64,000 nucleotides of DNA from Nematopogon swammerdamellus. Lineage: Eukaryota > Arthropoda > Insecta > Lepidoptera > Adelidae. A program made the position numbers and the translations under genes. The number at the start of each line of letters is the position of its first letter. The first letter of the stretch is position 1. The stretch is from assembly GCA_946902875.1 (NCBI GenBank), contig OX336354.1, positions 6,359,247-6,423,246 of the forward strand. The letters run 5' to 3'. Under the pieces are notes generated by a model that saw only the letters and a list, made by a program, of their open reading frames with translations, was not told the origin of the DNA and ran no database searches. Shown here in pieces: positions 42,501-52,332 of the stretch.

Positions 42501-45500
42501 TTTTCTTACTTATACACAACACAATCCAATAAACACTACTGTATTATAATTCCCTTTACACTGCTTTGGAATTCTCGGTCTCACAGTGCACGTCTCCCAT
42601 CTTGTCCCGCCCAGGAGCCCGCCAGCAGAGGGGAAAAATGGGCAATCTTCTTATGTTTAGCTGTGAAAGTCTAGTTCTTCAAGGTATCCTTGTCATACAT
42701 TTTGTTACAATTAGGGATGTATTTAAGGGAGCTTGCTTCTGAAGTATTAAAATTTTTACTTCTGCTTCCAATTGGATGACAAATTGTATTTAAATGTTTG
42801 GCCACCACTCCAGCAAATAACTGTCGGTATAATTTTGGTCTTTGTCTTCCATAATCTTAAAATTTCGATTTTCAGCACAAATTACCTATTTTGTTAGGTT
42901 CTGGTTTCCTTCTTCTTTAATATTGTAGTCCGATAGTTCTGTAGTATCGTAATAAATAGGTAGGTCTATTATTGGGGATGTGGGGAAGGGGATCTGTATG
43001 TATAGTTCCCAAATAAAAAGTGAGTAACGCCGGTACAGGGACTGGACGGAAAACACGAACTATTTACATAGGCATTTCGACCGACGCGTCGGTCGAAATG
43101 CCTATTGAACGTCGCGACGTTTCATTCAGTGTGATGGTACCAACCCGGCCGGGATAAACCCTATAACTTAGTAAGGTAAGAAGGAACCTACAGTTTTACG
43201 CGGAATCTGAACCACGGGGCAATACACATATAGGACCTGTACTAAAATTTTGCAGCCGCATGTTATATACATAAATATTTCACATTTCTCTTTACAGAGC
43301 CTGCATTTTCAGTCAGTGTTTTGTTTTAGAGCGGTCTTTTGGTGGTGGTATCTTGTGTTCACCGCTTGATCCTCTCCTGTATCGCAAGCTGTTTATTGAA
43401 CATTCTTAAGGCAGTAAGACTGCAATGGAACTTGTTGTTGTTGTTGTTGTTGTTTGCTGCCCAGCCTCTTGGGAAGACGGGTGGGCCATTCTCCGCACTG
43501 AGACCTCAAGACGGTCCGTTGTACGTTGGCAAACCAATGGAACTTGTCACAATTTGTTCTATAATAATTAAATATAGAGCACTAACAAACGGGTTTTGTA
43601 TAAAAAAATGTGGTCACCTGTCGGCTTCCCGCTTAAATTCTTCTCATCTACCTGCAATAGGCATGGATAAACAATTTTGTTGACTTGTCTAGAGTGTAAT
43701 GTAGGTACTCATATTACCAATGAAATAGATAAAGACATAGATACCATCATATTATATTCATCAATTTTAATTTGAGCATTTGAAACATTTATATTAGCTG
43801 AGCTAAGAACTCAGCGAGTAGCATGCCTTATCTCCTTGGCAGTCGGCTGCCTTGCAAGAAATACACATACAGATACAGTACACACAGTGTCCCTGCTCGT
43901 GTGAACAAAAACCTTTTAACTTCGAAGTAGTTGCCTAATCTTTCTTATCCAGACAGGAGTAACGGTTTTGTAGGTGAAGACACGTAAATAAATGTTCTCC
44001 TCTCCATACAAAACATATGGCGACGCGAGCTCTATTTAAGTATCTAGAACTACATATACCAGTAATGCTTTTGATTAGAAATATCATGCCTCAGAAGACT
44101 AGATATGAGTATTTTTAAGTCGCCATTGACATAAGAGCAGTTGTTAGTACAATTTTTTTACGTTCTGCTGACTTAGTAAATACATAAAGAAAGAAAATAA
44201 ATAATTTATCTCATTAATATGTATATAAAGTGTAAGAACTTTGATTATTTTGTACATGGCAAGAAATTTTAACTAAACCAGTATTAATCCAGATGCCTTG
44301 ATTTGTAGTACAAATTATTCATGTCCTCTAATCAAAGATAATATTCAAGGACTGCCACTATTAAACCTCGTGAATGGATTTGTTAACTATTAACGGTAAG
44401 CTAGCTACAACTCACAAGACCTTGACAACGACAGCGCATGAGTGGCATGGAGTGTAGGCAGCAGTTACAAAACCACTCAACAGATCATCATTAGCCTAAA
44501 TAAACATTATGCAGCCCTGGTAACAGATGATTCACAGAGTGTGTGCAAACTTAGTTAATGCTTCTGTAGGTAGGTAGGTACCTATTACATGAATACATAA
44601 TATGCAAACCAGAGCGCGACACATAAAGGCTACTAAATAAAATTCTAAGTTAATCTCCAAAATGTTTTTATTAGGATGACAACTAAAGGTACAGGTTCCC
44701 GGCCTTCACAAAAAACTGGGCATGAGTAGGGTTGCCATATCCAAATCCTTAAAAGGAAGACCAGCAAACTAAAAACCCTGACTATTGGTGCAAAAAGCCA
44801 GACGCAAATAAAAATGTGAAAATTTTATATGTAAAAGTTTTAGGTAGCAACCAAATTATGTACTAGGTACTGGGCACAGCGCTGGTGCCAATTTTGCTCA
44901 AAAGTCTCATTATCCAAGTAAGTAGTTATAAAACTGTACACAGTTGTACTTTTTAAAATTGTATTTAGTAAGAATAAGGCTTGAAATTGTTTTATTGTCA
45001 ACTTGTTCCTCTCATAGACCCACTGAACAAAACAAAACTATTTGTCCTCCCCGGTCTTCCCCGGACACACTAGAAAACCCTGACCCTGTCCGGGAAAATC
45101 CGGACGAATGGCAACCCTAGGCATGAGTAACGTCAGTTGCCGTTGGGTGCCTAAAATGCTGACGGTCGAAAACAAGCGCCAACAACTGGTGGATGCGAAT
45201 AAGTTTCTCGTTGGGTTCAAGGTCCATCCAGAAAATGTTTTAGCATCGCGACATGGGAAGAGACGTTGATACACCACTACAACTCGGAGAGAAAACAACG
45301 AAGCATGCAGTGGCAGCGCCATGGAAACCCTGCTCCCATCAAATTGAAAGTTCAACACAATGCTGGCAAGATCGTGGCCACCGTTTTCTGGGATGCGGAG
45401 GGAATATTACTAATATAAATTTTTTCCCGAATAACACTACGGTCACGTGTGTCTATTATGCACTTACAGTTCCATGGGAAAGTAACATACCGAAGGACCA

Positions 45501-48284
45501 CAACATCAAACTTAACAAGTACTGCAACTTAGTAGACCGGATTGTGAGAAACGGATTCAAGACTGATCTCTTCGCTGTGGAAGTCGGAGCAAGAGGACTA
45601 CCAGCGAAGTCGCTCTACAGTCTCTTCAAGAATCTAGGGCTCCCAAGATCGACGCTAAGCTCATATATGGAGAGAGCTTCGAAAACGTCACTGGAAGCAT
45701 CCTACAGAATATGGATAGGTAGAGAGAGGGAGGTCGAGAGCGGGACTGGTGGTTTCCCCGCGTCCTAGTCAACGCAGACTAGCTGACGAGGGCTTGAAGC
45801 GAGCCGAAACGTGAAGCATGCGCGGGAAATTTAGAGTGGCCACTCGCTAGTCCCGACCTCGAATAAACCCTCCTCTACTGCCGATGGGCCCGGAAATGTT
45901 CGGTGAAGCCATCGTAAGCTTAGATCCACCCCTTCTATTCTACTCAAAAAATTGTGCGATGCCATCCTTGAGAAAAGAGGTGAACTTGTCAGTCACAGTA
46001 TCTCTTTCCTGCGAGATAACGAACCCTTCACAAGTCACGCAATAGGTGTACTGAGGGAGTGCGGCTTCAAAGTGCTCTCCCACCGACCCTATTCTACAGA
46101 CCTGGCCCCAAGTGACTATTTCCCCTTCCCAAACCTGAAGACAGAGCTTAAAGGCAGGCGATTTTCGTACAATGAAGAGGTCCACACCACCGTTACCGAG
46201 TATCTTGAGAAAAAACATTACAACTGTTTTTTCCATGGGATCGAAACATTGAAAAAACATGAAAAATGTATTCAGTTCGAGCGGATTATGTCGAAAATTA
46301 AAAATAAACTTTCAATAATCATTTCGCTGTTAGGCCGAAAACATTTCTACATCCCTACGTAAATCAATCGCTTTTTATTGCAAAATTTCTCTTGTCTGTT
46401 CTTTGTTCGGGCGCTATTATGAAATTTTGAGTGTAATAAATGGAGGATCCTTGATTTAGCAGTCCTTGTATTTCACGTACAAGGAAGATGTGTCCTTGTA
46501 ACTTGTACAGTGCTCTAAGTACCTGTATATGCACAAAAATCCCACTGCGAAATGAACTCAACGACGCAGCATGGATTTCTGTTCTGTTCAAGTCACGTGA
46601 CGACTATTTCAACCAATAGTGGGTTAATCATATAAAGCGAGACATTTAGCGTGAAATTTGAAATTCACGTTATAACTAATCCGCGAATGTCATAAAGGTT
46701 GCGTAAAACGGGGTATTACTGTATCTGGCAACAGTTTAAACTTTAAGCTTTAAACCATTAACCAACGATCTATCAACTTTGGAAGAAAGTTTTTTAAGTC
46801 GCAATAACTATGGTACGAGAGCTGAGGAAGCCAGTTGAGGGGGTGCCGGCGCAGGGAGCGAGCGAGGGGAAGCAGAGTTTAAGGCGGGCGGTGCGCGCGG
46901 ACTGCGATCAACTAACTCACGTGCAGCTGGATGGGTTCCACTCAGCAGGAAATGAACCGCTGTCCAAGTGCTGTCTCTAGTAAGAGTAGTGCCTACTTAA
47001 ATTTCACTATATCGATGGACTCTCACACATGGTTGGCTGGAAGAAACCTATGTAAGTGTCTTCCGCCTATAAATTTGTTTCTTGTTATATTATTGAGATG
47101 CCATCTATTTATAGAACAATGTTCCAAGCCACTACATACATACAGACAAAGAAAGGCTGACTGTACTCAGTACTCTAATTCATTACTTTACTAGGAAATA
47201 AGTTTTCTTAATGAAAATACCTCAAGCAGCCATATAATATTTCATTAGTTTACTCACCAATGCTAAGAATGTTGAAGACAAAGCCGTTCTGCACACTCTT
47301 GTTCACCAGCTGGTCCGGCAGACTGTCAAAGCCGACGTGGCCCGACAGCTTCAGGGGACGAATGAGCGTCTCCATCTGTACGCATCAACAACCGGCGGCA
47401 GGGTTATTCGGAGAACATAGAGAATGCTATTAGAAGTATGGCAATGACTGCTGTAATTTACAACAATACTTGAAGCACAACACCGATTACTCTGCTTACC
47501 CCGATTGTAGGGATACAGCGTGTCGTATGTATGTAGGTATGTACCACAGAGTATCAAATCGCTTCACTGCTCTTTGGTATGTACATAACATAACATAATG
47601 ATTGTGAATAACATATTGATGTAGTGACGACATGCAGCCATGATCGGTCAGTAATACTGACACCCAAATATTGAACGTGTGAAGCCCGTGATAGCATTCC
47701 AGATTCAGAGGCTCGCTTAGTAAGGATTAAGTAGACCAAACAGTAGGTGGGCGATCAGGAGTTCGTGACCAGAATATTCTATATTGACATTCTTGCGCAT
47801 ACATACAATCCACACCTCGCACTCGCACTCGACGTGAAAGCGGCGGAGCGGGCGAGAAAGATAGCAATGCGTTGTCGGCTGAACACACGGAGGAATAGAC
47901 CAAATTGATTCTCAACTTTCTTTGCATATTTTTCCATAAGGAAAAAATACGATCATGCAAGCATGTATGCTTGCATTGCAGCATGGCACATGCAGCTCTA
48001 AAGCAGGAGACATTGAGCTAACAGCGGGTTGAAAGTGCACCGCCATACAAAGAAAGATAGTATGTTGGTATTTCGAAATTATGTGTGAGCAACGCCCTGC
48101 CTGATGTGATGATGAATCAGAAAATTTATTCCGCAGCGTCATTTAGCGATTAGTGAGGAAGATTAACAAACAAATTAGGCAATGGCTCAATAATTTAAAA
48201 GTACAAAACGGAATGAATATGTGAAGAGTAAAATAATTGAAATATAAATCGCACCTTGGAAGTCTCCACGTCCATCGCCGCCAT
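36431..48284 (-). CDS. Sep2: Septin (SEPT6-type; Drosophila Sep2/Sep5-like), 9 exons
   Basis: A filament-forming GTP-binding cytoskeletal protein acting in cytokinesis and at the cortex. Exons in transcript order are 48284-48255, 47375-47258, 42276-42134, 41434-41248, 40543-40425, 40026-39834, 38854-38691, 37627-37490 and 36598-36431. They give 1,260 nt, 419 residues plus stop, all junctions in phase. The P-loop GETGLGKST is at 50-58, switch-II DTVGYGD at 102-108 and the G4 motif AKAD at 185-188. The septin-unique segment with [11 protein letters not shown] lies near 253-263, followed by a C-terminal coiled coil (about 325-405) and the basic end LTLGKSKKK. Closest known group is animal SEPT6/8/11. 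Met4 and Met11 are possible alternative starts. Confidence 0.95.
36636..36735 (+). repeat. SINE-C-like fragment in a septin intron
   Basis: catacatata(c), 'gataatcggggtcagtaagt' and 'actcgggtaaactacagaca' match the 5' half of the 9355-9690 repeat. Confidence 0.6.
37235..37440 (+). repeat. SINE-C/B composite fragment
   Basis: SINE-C blocks ('gcagcaagaa', 'gaccatgccaatgtgagagg') run directly into the SINE-B tail ('gggtgtagtaggtgatgtaa', 'ggttccataaaaaaaa'). It lies in the intron before septin exon 9. Confidence 0.6.
37490..37627 (-). CDS. Sep2: Septin exon 8 (coiled coil)
   Basis: The acceptor is gattacag and the donor gag|gtattt, phase 0 both sides. It encodes a charged heptad-type region, [19 protein letters not shown] and [14 protein letters not shown]. 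Confidence 0.93.
38085..38498. mobile_element. Harbinger-type MITE
   Basis: The inverted ends AGGGGGTGATCCATTGGCG are flanked by 3-bp TAA duplications (38082-38084 and 38499-38501), the PIF/Harbinger type. The GTGATCCATTGGCG motif also recurs inside at about 38158 and 38421. Inner arms ('ctcgccggttcgctggcgag') add a further hairpin. It sits in a septin intron. Confidence 0.85.
38691..38854 (-). CDS. Sep2: Septin exon 7
   Basis: The acceptor is gtctgcag and the donor ccc|gtatgc. It encodes [19 protein letters not shown] and the Arg-rich [12 protein letters not shown] that leads into the coiled coil. A 258-bp MITE begins 25 bp upstream of the exon in transcript sense. Confidence 0.93.
38879..39136. 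mobile_element. Inverted-repeat MITE beside a septin splice acceptor
   Basis: Near-perfect arms of about 50 bp (GAGCGTTCCGTGCAAAATGA inward, and its complement) are flanked by TTAA on both sides (38875-38878 and 39137-39140). TTAA duplications suggest a piggyBac-type transposase, though the ends do not start CCC; ATTAA or TA duplications are alternatives. Confidence 0.8.
39697..39790. repeat. (TCA)n plus conserved lepidopteran repeat
   Basis: (TCA)n is followed by 'ccactgctggacataggcct' and 'gcacgccaccacacgcgg'. The same unit in reverse orientation, with (GAT)n, is at 56962-57030. Confidence 0.8.
39834..40026 (-). CDS. Sep2: Septin exon 6 (septin-unique element)
   Basis: The acceptor is atgaacag and the donor caag|gtagac. 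It encodes [14 protein letters not shown], the IPFAVVGS strand and [10 protein letters not shown] of the septin-unique element. Confidence 0.95.
40425..40543 (-). CDS. Sep2: Septin exon 5 (G4 motif)
   Basis: The acceptor is atttgcag and the donor aag|gtacct. It encodes the segment from [15 protein letters not shown] through [17 protein letters not shown] is the guanine-specificity motif. Confidence 0.95.
40700..40973. mobile_element. hAT MITE, TAGGGTTGCCAT family, copy 1
   Basis: The ends are TAGGGTTGCCATC and inverted TAGGGTTGCCATC. Perfect 8-bp duplications CTTGTACA are at 40692-40699 and 40974-40981. Internal 'ccggggaa' and 'gtccgggtttttgtcc' blocks recur in the copy at 44727-45119, which lies in the opposite orientation. 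Confidence 0.93.
40980..41142. mobile_element. Palindromic TA MITE, copy 4
   Basis: The arms start CAGTACCTGGCAGTAAATA; TA flanks are at 40978-40979 and 41143-41144. The hAT MITE at 40700-40973 landed exactly on its left edge. Confidence 0.85.
41248..41434 (-). CDS. Sep2: Septin exon 4 (switch II)
   Basis: The acceptor is gtttccag and the donor ctg|gtatgt. It encodes [12 protein letters not shown] and [18 protein letters not shown]. The Val in DTVG replaces the Pro of classical DTPG, as known for the SEPT6 group. Confidence 0.95.
42134..42276 (-). CDS. Sep2: Septin exon 3 (P-loop)
   Basis: The acceptor is tttcgcag and the donor aag|gtacct. It carries GETGLGKST and the switch-I region with NLPTVKL (Thr79). 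The phase is 1 in and 0 out. Confidence 0.95.
43022..43220 (-). repeat. SINE-B/SINE-A mosaic with perfect palindrome
   Basis: The SINE-B core carries a 38-bp perfect palindrome at 43069-43106 ('ataggcatttcgaccgacg' and its complement). After 'gtaaggtaagaaggaaccta' the sequence continues as the SINE-A 5' region ('cagttttacgcgg'). Confidence 0.75.
43221..44690. other. Septin intron sequence without recognised features
   Basis: Part of the intron between septin exons 2 and 3. Near 43440-43515 a block ('tgctgcccagcctcttgg', 'ctccgcactgagacc') also occurs near 39258-39325, so it is a repeat of unknown class. Nothing coding was recognised. Confidence 0.45.
44727..45119. mobile_element. hAT MITE, TAGGGTTGCCAT family, copy 2, inside mariner
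   Basis: The ends are TAGGGTTGCCAT and its inverted copy. Perfect 8-bp duplications GGCATGAG are at 44719-44726 and 45120-45127. Removing the MITE and one duplication restores the mariner reading frame from HKKLGM into [11 protein letters not shown]. Confidence 0.95.
45420..45940 (+). mobile_element. Retrotransposon ORF segment inserted in mariner
   Basis: One frame reads [20 protein letters not shown], then [20 protein letters not shown] and a stop at about 45768. This VPWE...VEVGARG pattern resembles a conserved C-terminal segment of LINE-encoded proteins. Non-coding sequence continues to about 45940. It interrupts the mariner between WDAEGILLI and the RDN motif; exact ends and duplications are unclear. 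Confidence 0.65.
46364..47250. other. Septin intron 2, no recognised features
   Basis: Contains a GC-rich patch at about 46840-46910. Nothing coding or repetitive was assigned. Confidence 0.45.
47258..47375 (-). CDS. Sep2: Septin exon 2
   Basis: The acceptor is gcgtacag and the donor ttg|gtgagt, exiting in phase 1. It encodes the N-terminal helix region including [18 protein letters not shown], strongly conserved in septins, and the strand leading into the P-loop. Confidence 0.95.
47440..47545 (-). repeat. SINE-C-like fragment near septin exon 2
   Basis: The minus strand shows the CATA start, 'gggtaagcagagtaatcggt' and 'gttgtgcttcaagtattgtt'. It begins about 70 bp upstream of septin exon 2, in the same orientation as the septin. 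Confidence 0.65.
48255..48284 (-). CDS. Sep2: Septin exon 1 (10 codons)
   Basis: The ATG at 48284-48282 opens [10 protein letters not shown]; the donor is aag|gtgcga, phase 0. The next exon itself begins with ATG, so an alternative start there is possible. Confidence 0.8.
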
Positions 48285-48889
48285 GTTTGATAACAGAACT
48301 GAAGTTAGCAACGCGCGTTTACACACCTCGGTTTTTCTGCAGCAAGGCAGTCAGGCAACATGACGACATGAATTGATTATTTTGTTAACCCATGTAACCT
48401 AAAGACAGTGTTGCGTTGGTTCTGTGTGTGGAATCCTTATATAATTCAGGGACTTGTTTGAAATCAGTTTGTTCTAATCCCACATTCCACTAAAACAAAA
48501 ACGTCGTAAAGAAATAATCAAACGTTTATTTCTTAGAGCCTTATATTTGAAAGAAATCCGAGTCTGGTCTCTGGTCACACTGATCGATAATAGAATAATA
48601 AACTTGATACAAAAAATAAATTTCTGAAAAGTCCGCCGAAGCTCCGTCTCTGCCGACGCCAAGTGTACCCAGCACGCATAAGTAAGATAACTTCTATGTT
48701 TTTCAATAAAAATTTTACCATTATTTTTCAATTCTGCAAATAAAAGCATTGCCTGTAAAGATTTATCAATAAATTAATTATTTTACTCGATTCATTTCTT
48801 CGATTGACATTTTGGGGTTGGAAGATTAAAAATGTTTACTTATGCTCATTTTCAGAAGCAGATAATTCAAACTATCAGCAGAAAATCAA

Positions 48890-49440
48890 TATTGCCTTGG
48901 GTCACCACGGGCTATCTTGTGCAAGAAGTGCTGGTCGTCTCACCCGCCACACCGGCTTGAACCACATTTTAAAGAGAGCGCTGGCTTCAGCAGACTTCCC
49001 TAGCTAACTGGAGCCACAAGGGATCAGCCGGTCTGACGGCAAGAGACCTTGGTTCCGTGGCAACAGGGAAAGGCGCTCGTGTGGGACGCAACATGCGTCG
49101 ACACATTAGCACCGACCCACTTCCCTCTCTTTCGGCCGGGGCTGCAGCGACTATAGCCGCCGCCAACAAGCGGCGTAAATACGGCTGCGTTGCCGATACC
49201 TATGTTTTCGTGGTGTTCGCCGTCGAGACCCTCGGTGCGTGGGCACCAGAATCAAAAGAGTTCATCGACAAGCTGGGCGATATGCTTGTCGACAAGTCTG
49301 GTGACCCACGTGCCAAGCCAAGACTCATCTCGTACGGCGAATGAATTATCCTCGAAACTGAGAGTGGCAACGCAGCCAGTGTGCTGGGTACCGCTGCTGG
49401 GGGGTCGACGGTCGAATTGGAGGATTTTATTTTTTAGTTT
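48890..49440 (+). mobile_element. Retroelement ORF relic
   Basis: It reads GHHGLSCARSAGRLTRHTGL then LKRALASADFPS, and later VADTYVFVVFAVETLGAWAP, DMLVDKSGDPRAKPRLI and, after a frameshift, SGNAASVLGTAAGG to a TAG. The order G-R-x-x-R-H...VETLG...SGDPRA...GNAAS is the conserved C-terminal block found in several animal LINE proteins. Internal stops show it is dead. Confidence 0.75.
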
Positions 49441-49737
49441 TAATTTTATTAGTTTAGTTTTATGTTTTACTTTGGTGATTCTAGTTATGTATGTTATTAA
49501 ATAAATTTTTATATTGAATATGTATTACCTACTAATTGTACATAATTGTTTTATGTAGGAAATGAAAACTAAAAAATACTAAATTTGAAAGTATGGAGAA
49601 TTCTACTGAGGTTATTTGACAGCAGGTATGTAAATTACTACACCTGACCTGACAAGAAATGTACTGCCACTTAAAAATTCGTGTTGCCATATTCACATAA
49701 AGTAAGGCTGCCAAGCTCTATTACAATTTGATTATTG

Positions 49738-50078
49738 TAAACGTGTGGGGACGGTACTTTAAAAGAGTAGCCCCACTGCATCTCTCCCCGTGTATGTCGT
49801 AAAAGGCGACTAAGGGATATGACTCCCTTCTTATATTACTAGGTTTATTATTACTAGGTTTAGGGTTTAACCCGCCCGGGCTTATACCACCGCACTGAAT
49901 GAAAGGTCGGTCGAAACGGCTATGTAAATAGTTTGTGTTTTCCACCCAGTTCAGTGTAGCCGGCACGACCGAAGGGAAGCACTGACGTGGCACCAAGTTC
50001 ACCCGGTGTTATGGGCTGAGATCACGGATGTTGTAGGTGATGTAGCCAACCGTGTCAGTTTCCATAGAAAAAAAAAGA
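49738..50078 (+). repeat. SINE-B copy, near full length
   Basis: It starts acgtgtggggacggtacttt, passes 'gtaaaaggcgactaagggat' and 'aatgaaaggtcggtcgaaac', and ends 'gtgtcagtttccatagaaaa'. It matches the minus-strand copy at 27213-27545. Confidence 0.85.
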
Positions 50079-50379
50079 TAAATTTGTATTGTATGTAGCC
50101 AAAACCAGCAAAGGTTATGTGAATTTTTCAAATAGTTTTGCGATTGTTTTATTCAATGTAGGTAATATAAATATAGTATACTTTATATATAATACTCAAG
50201 TTTTAATTTATTTTAATGATAAAAACGATAAAATAAAATGTATGAAGAAATACAGAAAATGATTACACAAACGTTTTTACAAATCCACTTTGTGTGAATG
50301 GGACCGCTTCAAGGACAATTCCGGGAGGGAGACAAATGATTATATTGCTAACTTCATTCTAATCAAATTTAATTTGCAG

Positions 50380-50555
50380 GGTTGTCGTACTGCATTCCGC
50401 ACGAACTTCGCACTCTGTTACTTGAAGGAAGATGGGTCGCGCGTGCGGCGCGCCGGAGCCTTGCAAGTGACGACTTCTTGTGTACAACAACTCTCTTGTG
50501 TCGTGATCAGTGCGGTGCGGTGAGACTAGTGCAGTGCCGTACGAGTGCGGACAAC
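50380..50555 (+). other. rg: Probable 5' UTR of neurobeachin
   Basis: A good acceptor (tttaatttgcag, ending 50379) precedes a GC-richer leader leading to the ATG at 50556. Alternatively, transcription could start inside it: an arthropod initiator-like TCAGT is at 50507-50511, without a convincing downstream element. Confidence 0.5.
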
Positions 50556-50714
50556 ATGGCGGAGAGCGGGGGAGCGCCCGGCGCGGACATCACGCGGCCG
50601 GAGCAGGTCGTGCGGATGTCGAGTGCGGACAACGTCAAGTTCGCGGTGCTCATCGGGCTCATCGAGGTGGGCCAGGTTAGCAACCGGGAGCTGCTCAACA
50701 CCGTACTGCACCTG
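50556..50714 (+). CDS. rg: Neurobeachin/rugose, first coding exon (partial gene)
   Basis: Large BEACH-domain scaffold and protein-kinase-A-anchoring protein involved in vesicle traffic and synapse function; only the first 53 residues are in the window. Residues 27-53 read [20 protein letters not shown] then LNTVLHL, matching the conserved start of the animal neurobeachin armadillo-like region ([17 protein letters not shown] in vertebrates). Residues 1-26 are Gly/Ala-rich and variable. The exon ends ctg|gtgagt in phase 0. The next exon should begin Leu-Val-Gly-Gly-like, beyond 64000 or unrecognised within the window. Confidence 0.9.
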
Positions 50715-51773
50715 GTGAGTCCCTCGTTCAATAATTACGTGCCGGTGGTCGGCGAGCCGTCTGATCGACTGCCGATTATCACGCAACGCGATCATCACAA
50801 CAATCCTATTAGATTCACCTATTAGGCATATAGGTATATTGTGTTGTATTTCTACGCTTTATTCTTAGCGTCTAATGCCTGATGTGATGTGATAATGGGT
50901 ACAAACAAATACATAGTTATACCTACCTATACTACGATTTGTAAAATGCACGCCTTGAATGTGCCCCGGTTGGACTAGTTGCAGAGAACGATGCCAAACA
51001 GCGGTTATTGCTCTAATTTGCAAAAAAAAAATATTACACGTAGGTAAATAAAATTTTAAATCGTAAATCCTTATCGCAGAGGAGTTAGATAGTGTACTAC
51101 ATAATGTAGTTTATCGTTATCTATGTTATCTCTTGTTACTGCAATAAATGTATGTGTCTAAATGGAATAAAAAAATCCATTCTAGATCAACGACGAATAT
51201 AGGTACACGAACGTTATTATATTACGATCCGCGAAAGAACAATTTGCATCGGTCGGCCGTGTACCAACCAAGGTCGCATAAATCGATACAATTTCATAGC
51301 GAATGAATGTTGTGGGTTATGGTATGGTTGTCGCCGCGCTATAGAATAGATTGAATAGGCTATCTCTAGTCTAGGAGACAAGTGTGGTGTGACGGACGAG
51401 GCCCGCACCGCCGCCCCCGCCCTTTCCCCACTCCGCCCCCATCCGCCCGGCGCGTAGGCGAGCAATCGACAGGCAGTGTCGTCGCTAACCGTCTCGTCTG
51501 TTTGTTTATTCGTTTGTTTGTAAATACACTCAGATACAATACCTTTCTTAATTACCTACCTATTGGGCCTACCGTACCCGGCCGGGTAGGTACTAAATTA
51601 GGTACGAAATTATGTCTCTGTATCTTCTGTTTTTAAACCTTTAAATTTCACATTTTTGCATCTCTCCTCCTCCTCCCCTCACTTACTCGCTTTCTTCTCT
51701 CTCTCTCTCTCTATCCTCTATCTTTTTCTCATCTATCTTTCTCTCTTCCTCTCTTCATTGGTTGATAAATTAT

Positions 51774-52254
51774 ATAAGGTCCTTCAAAATTAGTTAATAG
51801 TACGCTAAGGGGGGGTTCTCTATCGGAAATAAATCACTTTTGAAGAAAAAAGATTTTTTTTTACAAAAAAAAATTTTTTTTTATATAAAATGTAAAAAAA
51901 AAAAAATTCTTAATCGTTTTAGTTTCATACCAGGAACAAAAGAGTCTTCAAACACATAGATCTCTTTCTTTCAGAAATTGTGAAAAACCACAATTTTAGT
52001 TTTACTAGTATGGAATAGAATTTTTTTTTTTTTTTTTTACCAACTTACACGTGTTACATCATAATGGTAATGAAGACTTTTTGTTACTGTTATGAAACTG
52101 AATCGATTAGGCTATAAAAATCAACCACCTATGTTTTTATTTAAATACATAAAAAAATATTTGACATAAAAAAATTTATATAGGTTTTACTCCCTATATG
52201 ATACAGAACCCCCCCCCCCCTAGCGTACTATTAACTAATTTTGAAAGGCCTTAT
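51774..52254. mobile_element. MITE with 40-45-bp inverted ends
   Basis: ATAAGGTCCTTCAAAATTAG and inverted ATAAGGCCTTTCAAAATTAG continue into 'ttaatagtacgcta' and a G-run. Between them lie long A and T runs. No ORF. Confidence 0.8.
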
Positions 52255-52283
52255 GTCTCTAGTCTCTAGACTAGAGTCTAGCT

Positions 52284-52332
52284 CACAGAGCATCAAATGC
52301 CGGCGCGCGGGGTAGGTATTTGACGCTCTGTG
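52284..52332. mobile_element. 49-bp hAT micro-MITE
   Basis: The ends CACAGAGCATCAAATGCC and inverted CACAGAGCGTCAAATACC (two mismatches of 18) nearly touch. Perfect 8-bp duplications GTCTAGCT are at 52276-52283 and 52333-52340. Same family as the 294-bp element at 32390-32683. Confidence 0.9.

Larger units (their letters stand above)
44690..46360 (+). pseudogene. Mariner transposase relic, twice interrupted
   Basis: In order: HKKLGMS (before a MITE), [20 protein letters not shown] (45128 on), a frameshift, then [19 protein letters not shown] and [18 protein letters not shown] to about 45417. A foreign segment follows to about 45940. Then [30 protein letters not shown], and a KCIQFERI end at about 46290. 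The last catalytic Asp (LAPSD) and the middle one (RDN) are present; the first motif reads G-E-E-T-L where GDETW is expected, so the catalytic Asp is lost. It is in a septin intron, opposite strand. Confidence 0.92.
48285..50379. promoter_or_regulatory. Divergent intergenic region between septin and neurobeachin
   Basis: Both start codons face outward from this region, so each gene's promoter may lie here unless leader exons lie elsewhere. No TATA box or initiator can be fixed with confidence. Much of it is repeat: a retroelement relic (48890-49440) and a SINE-B copy (49738-50078). A bidirectional promoter is possible but unproven. Confidence 0.4.

Noticed and set aside
45253..45768. A single 171-codon gene
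   Set aside because: It joins an out-of-frame piece of mariner to an unrelated retroelement segment; the open frame across the junction is accidental.
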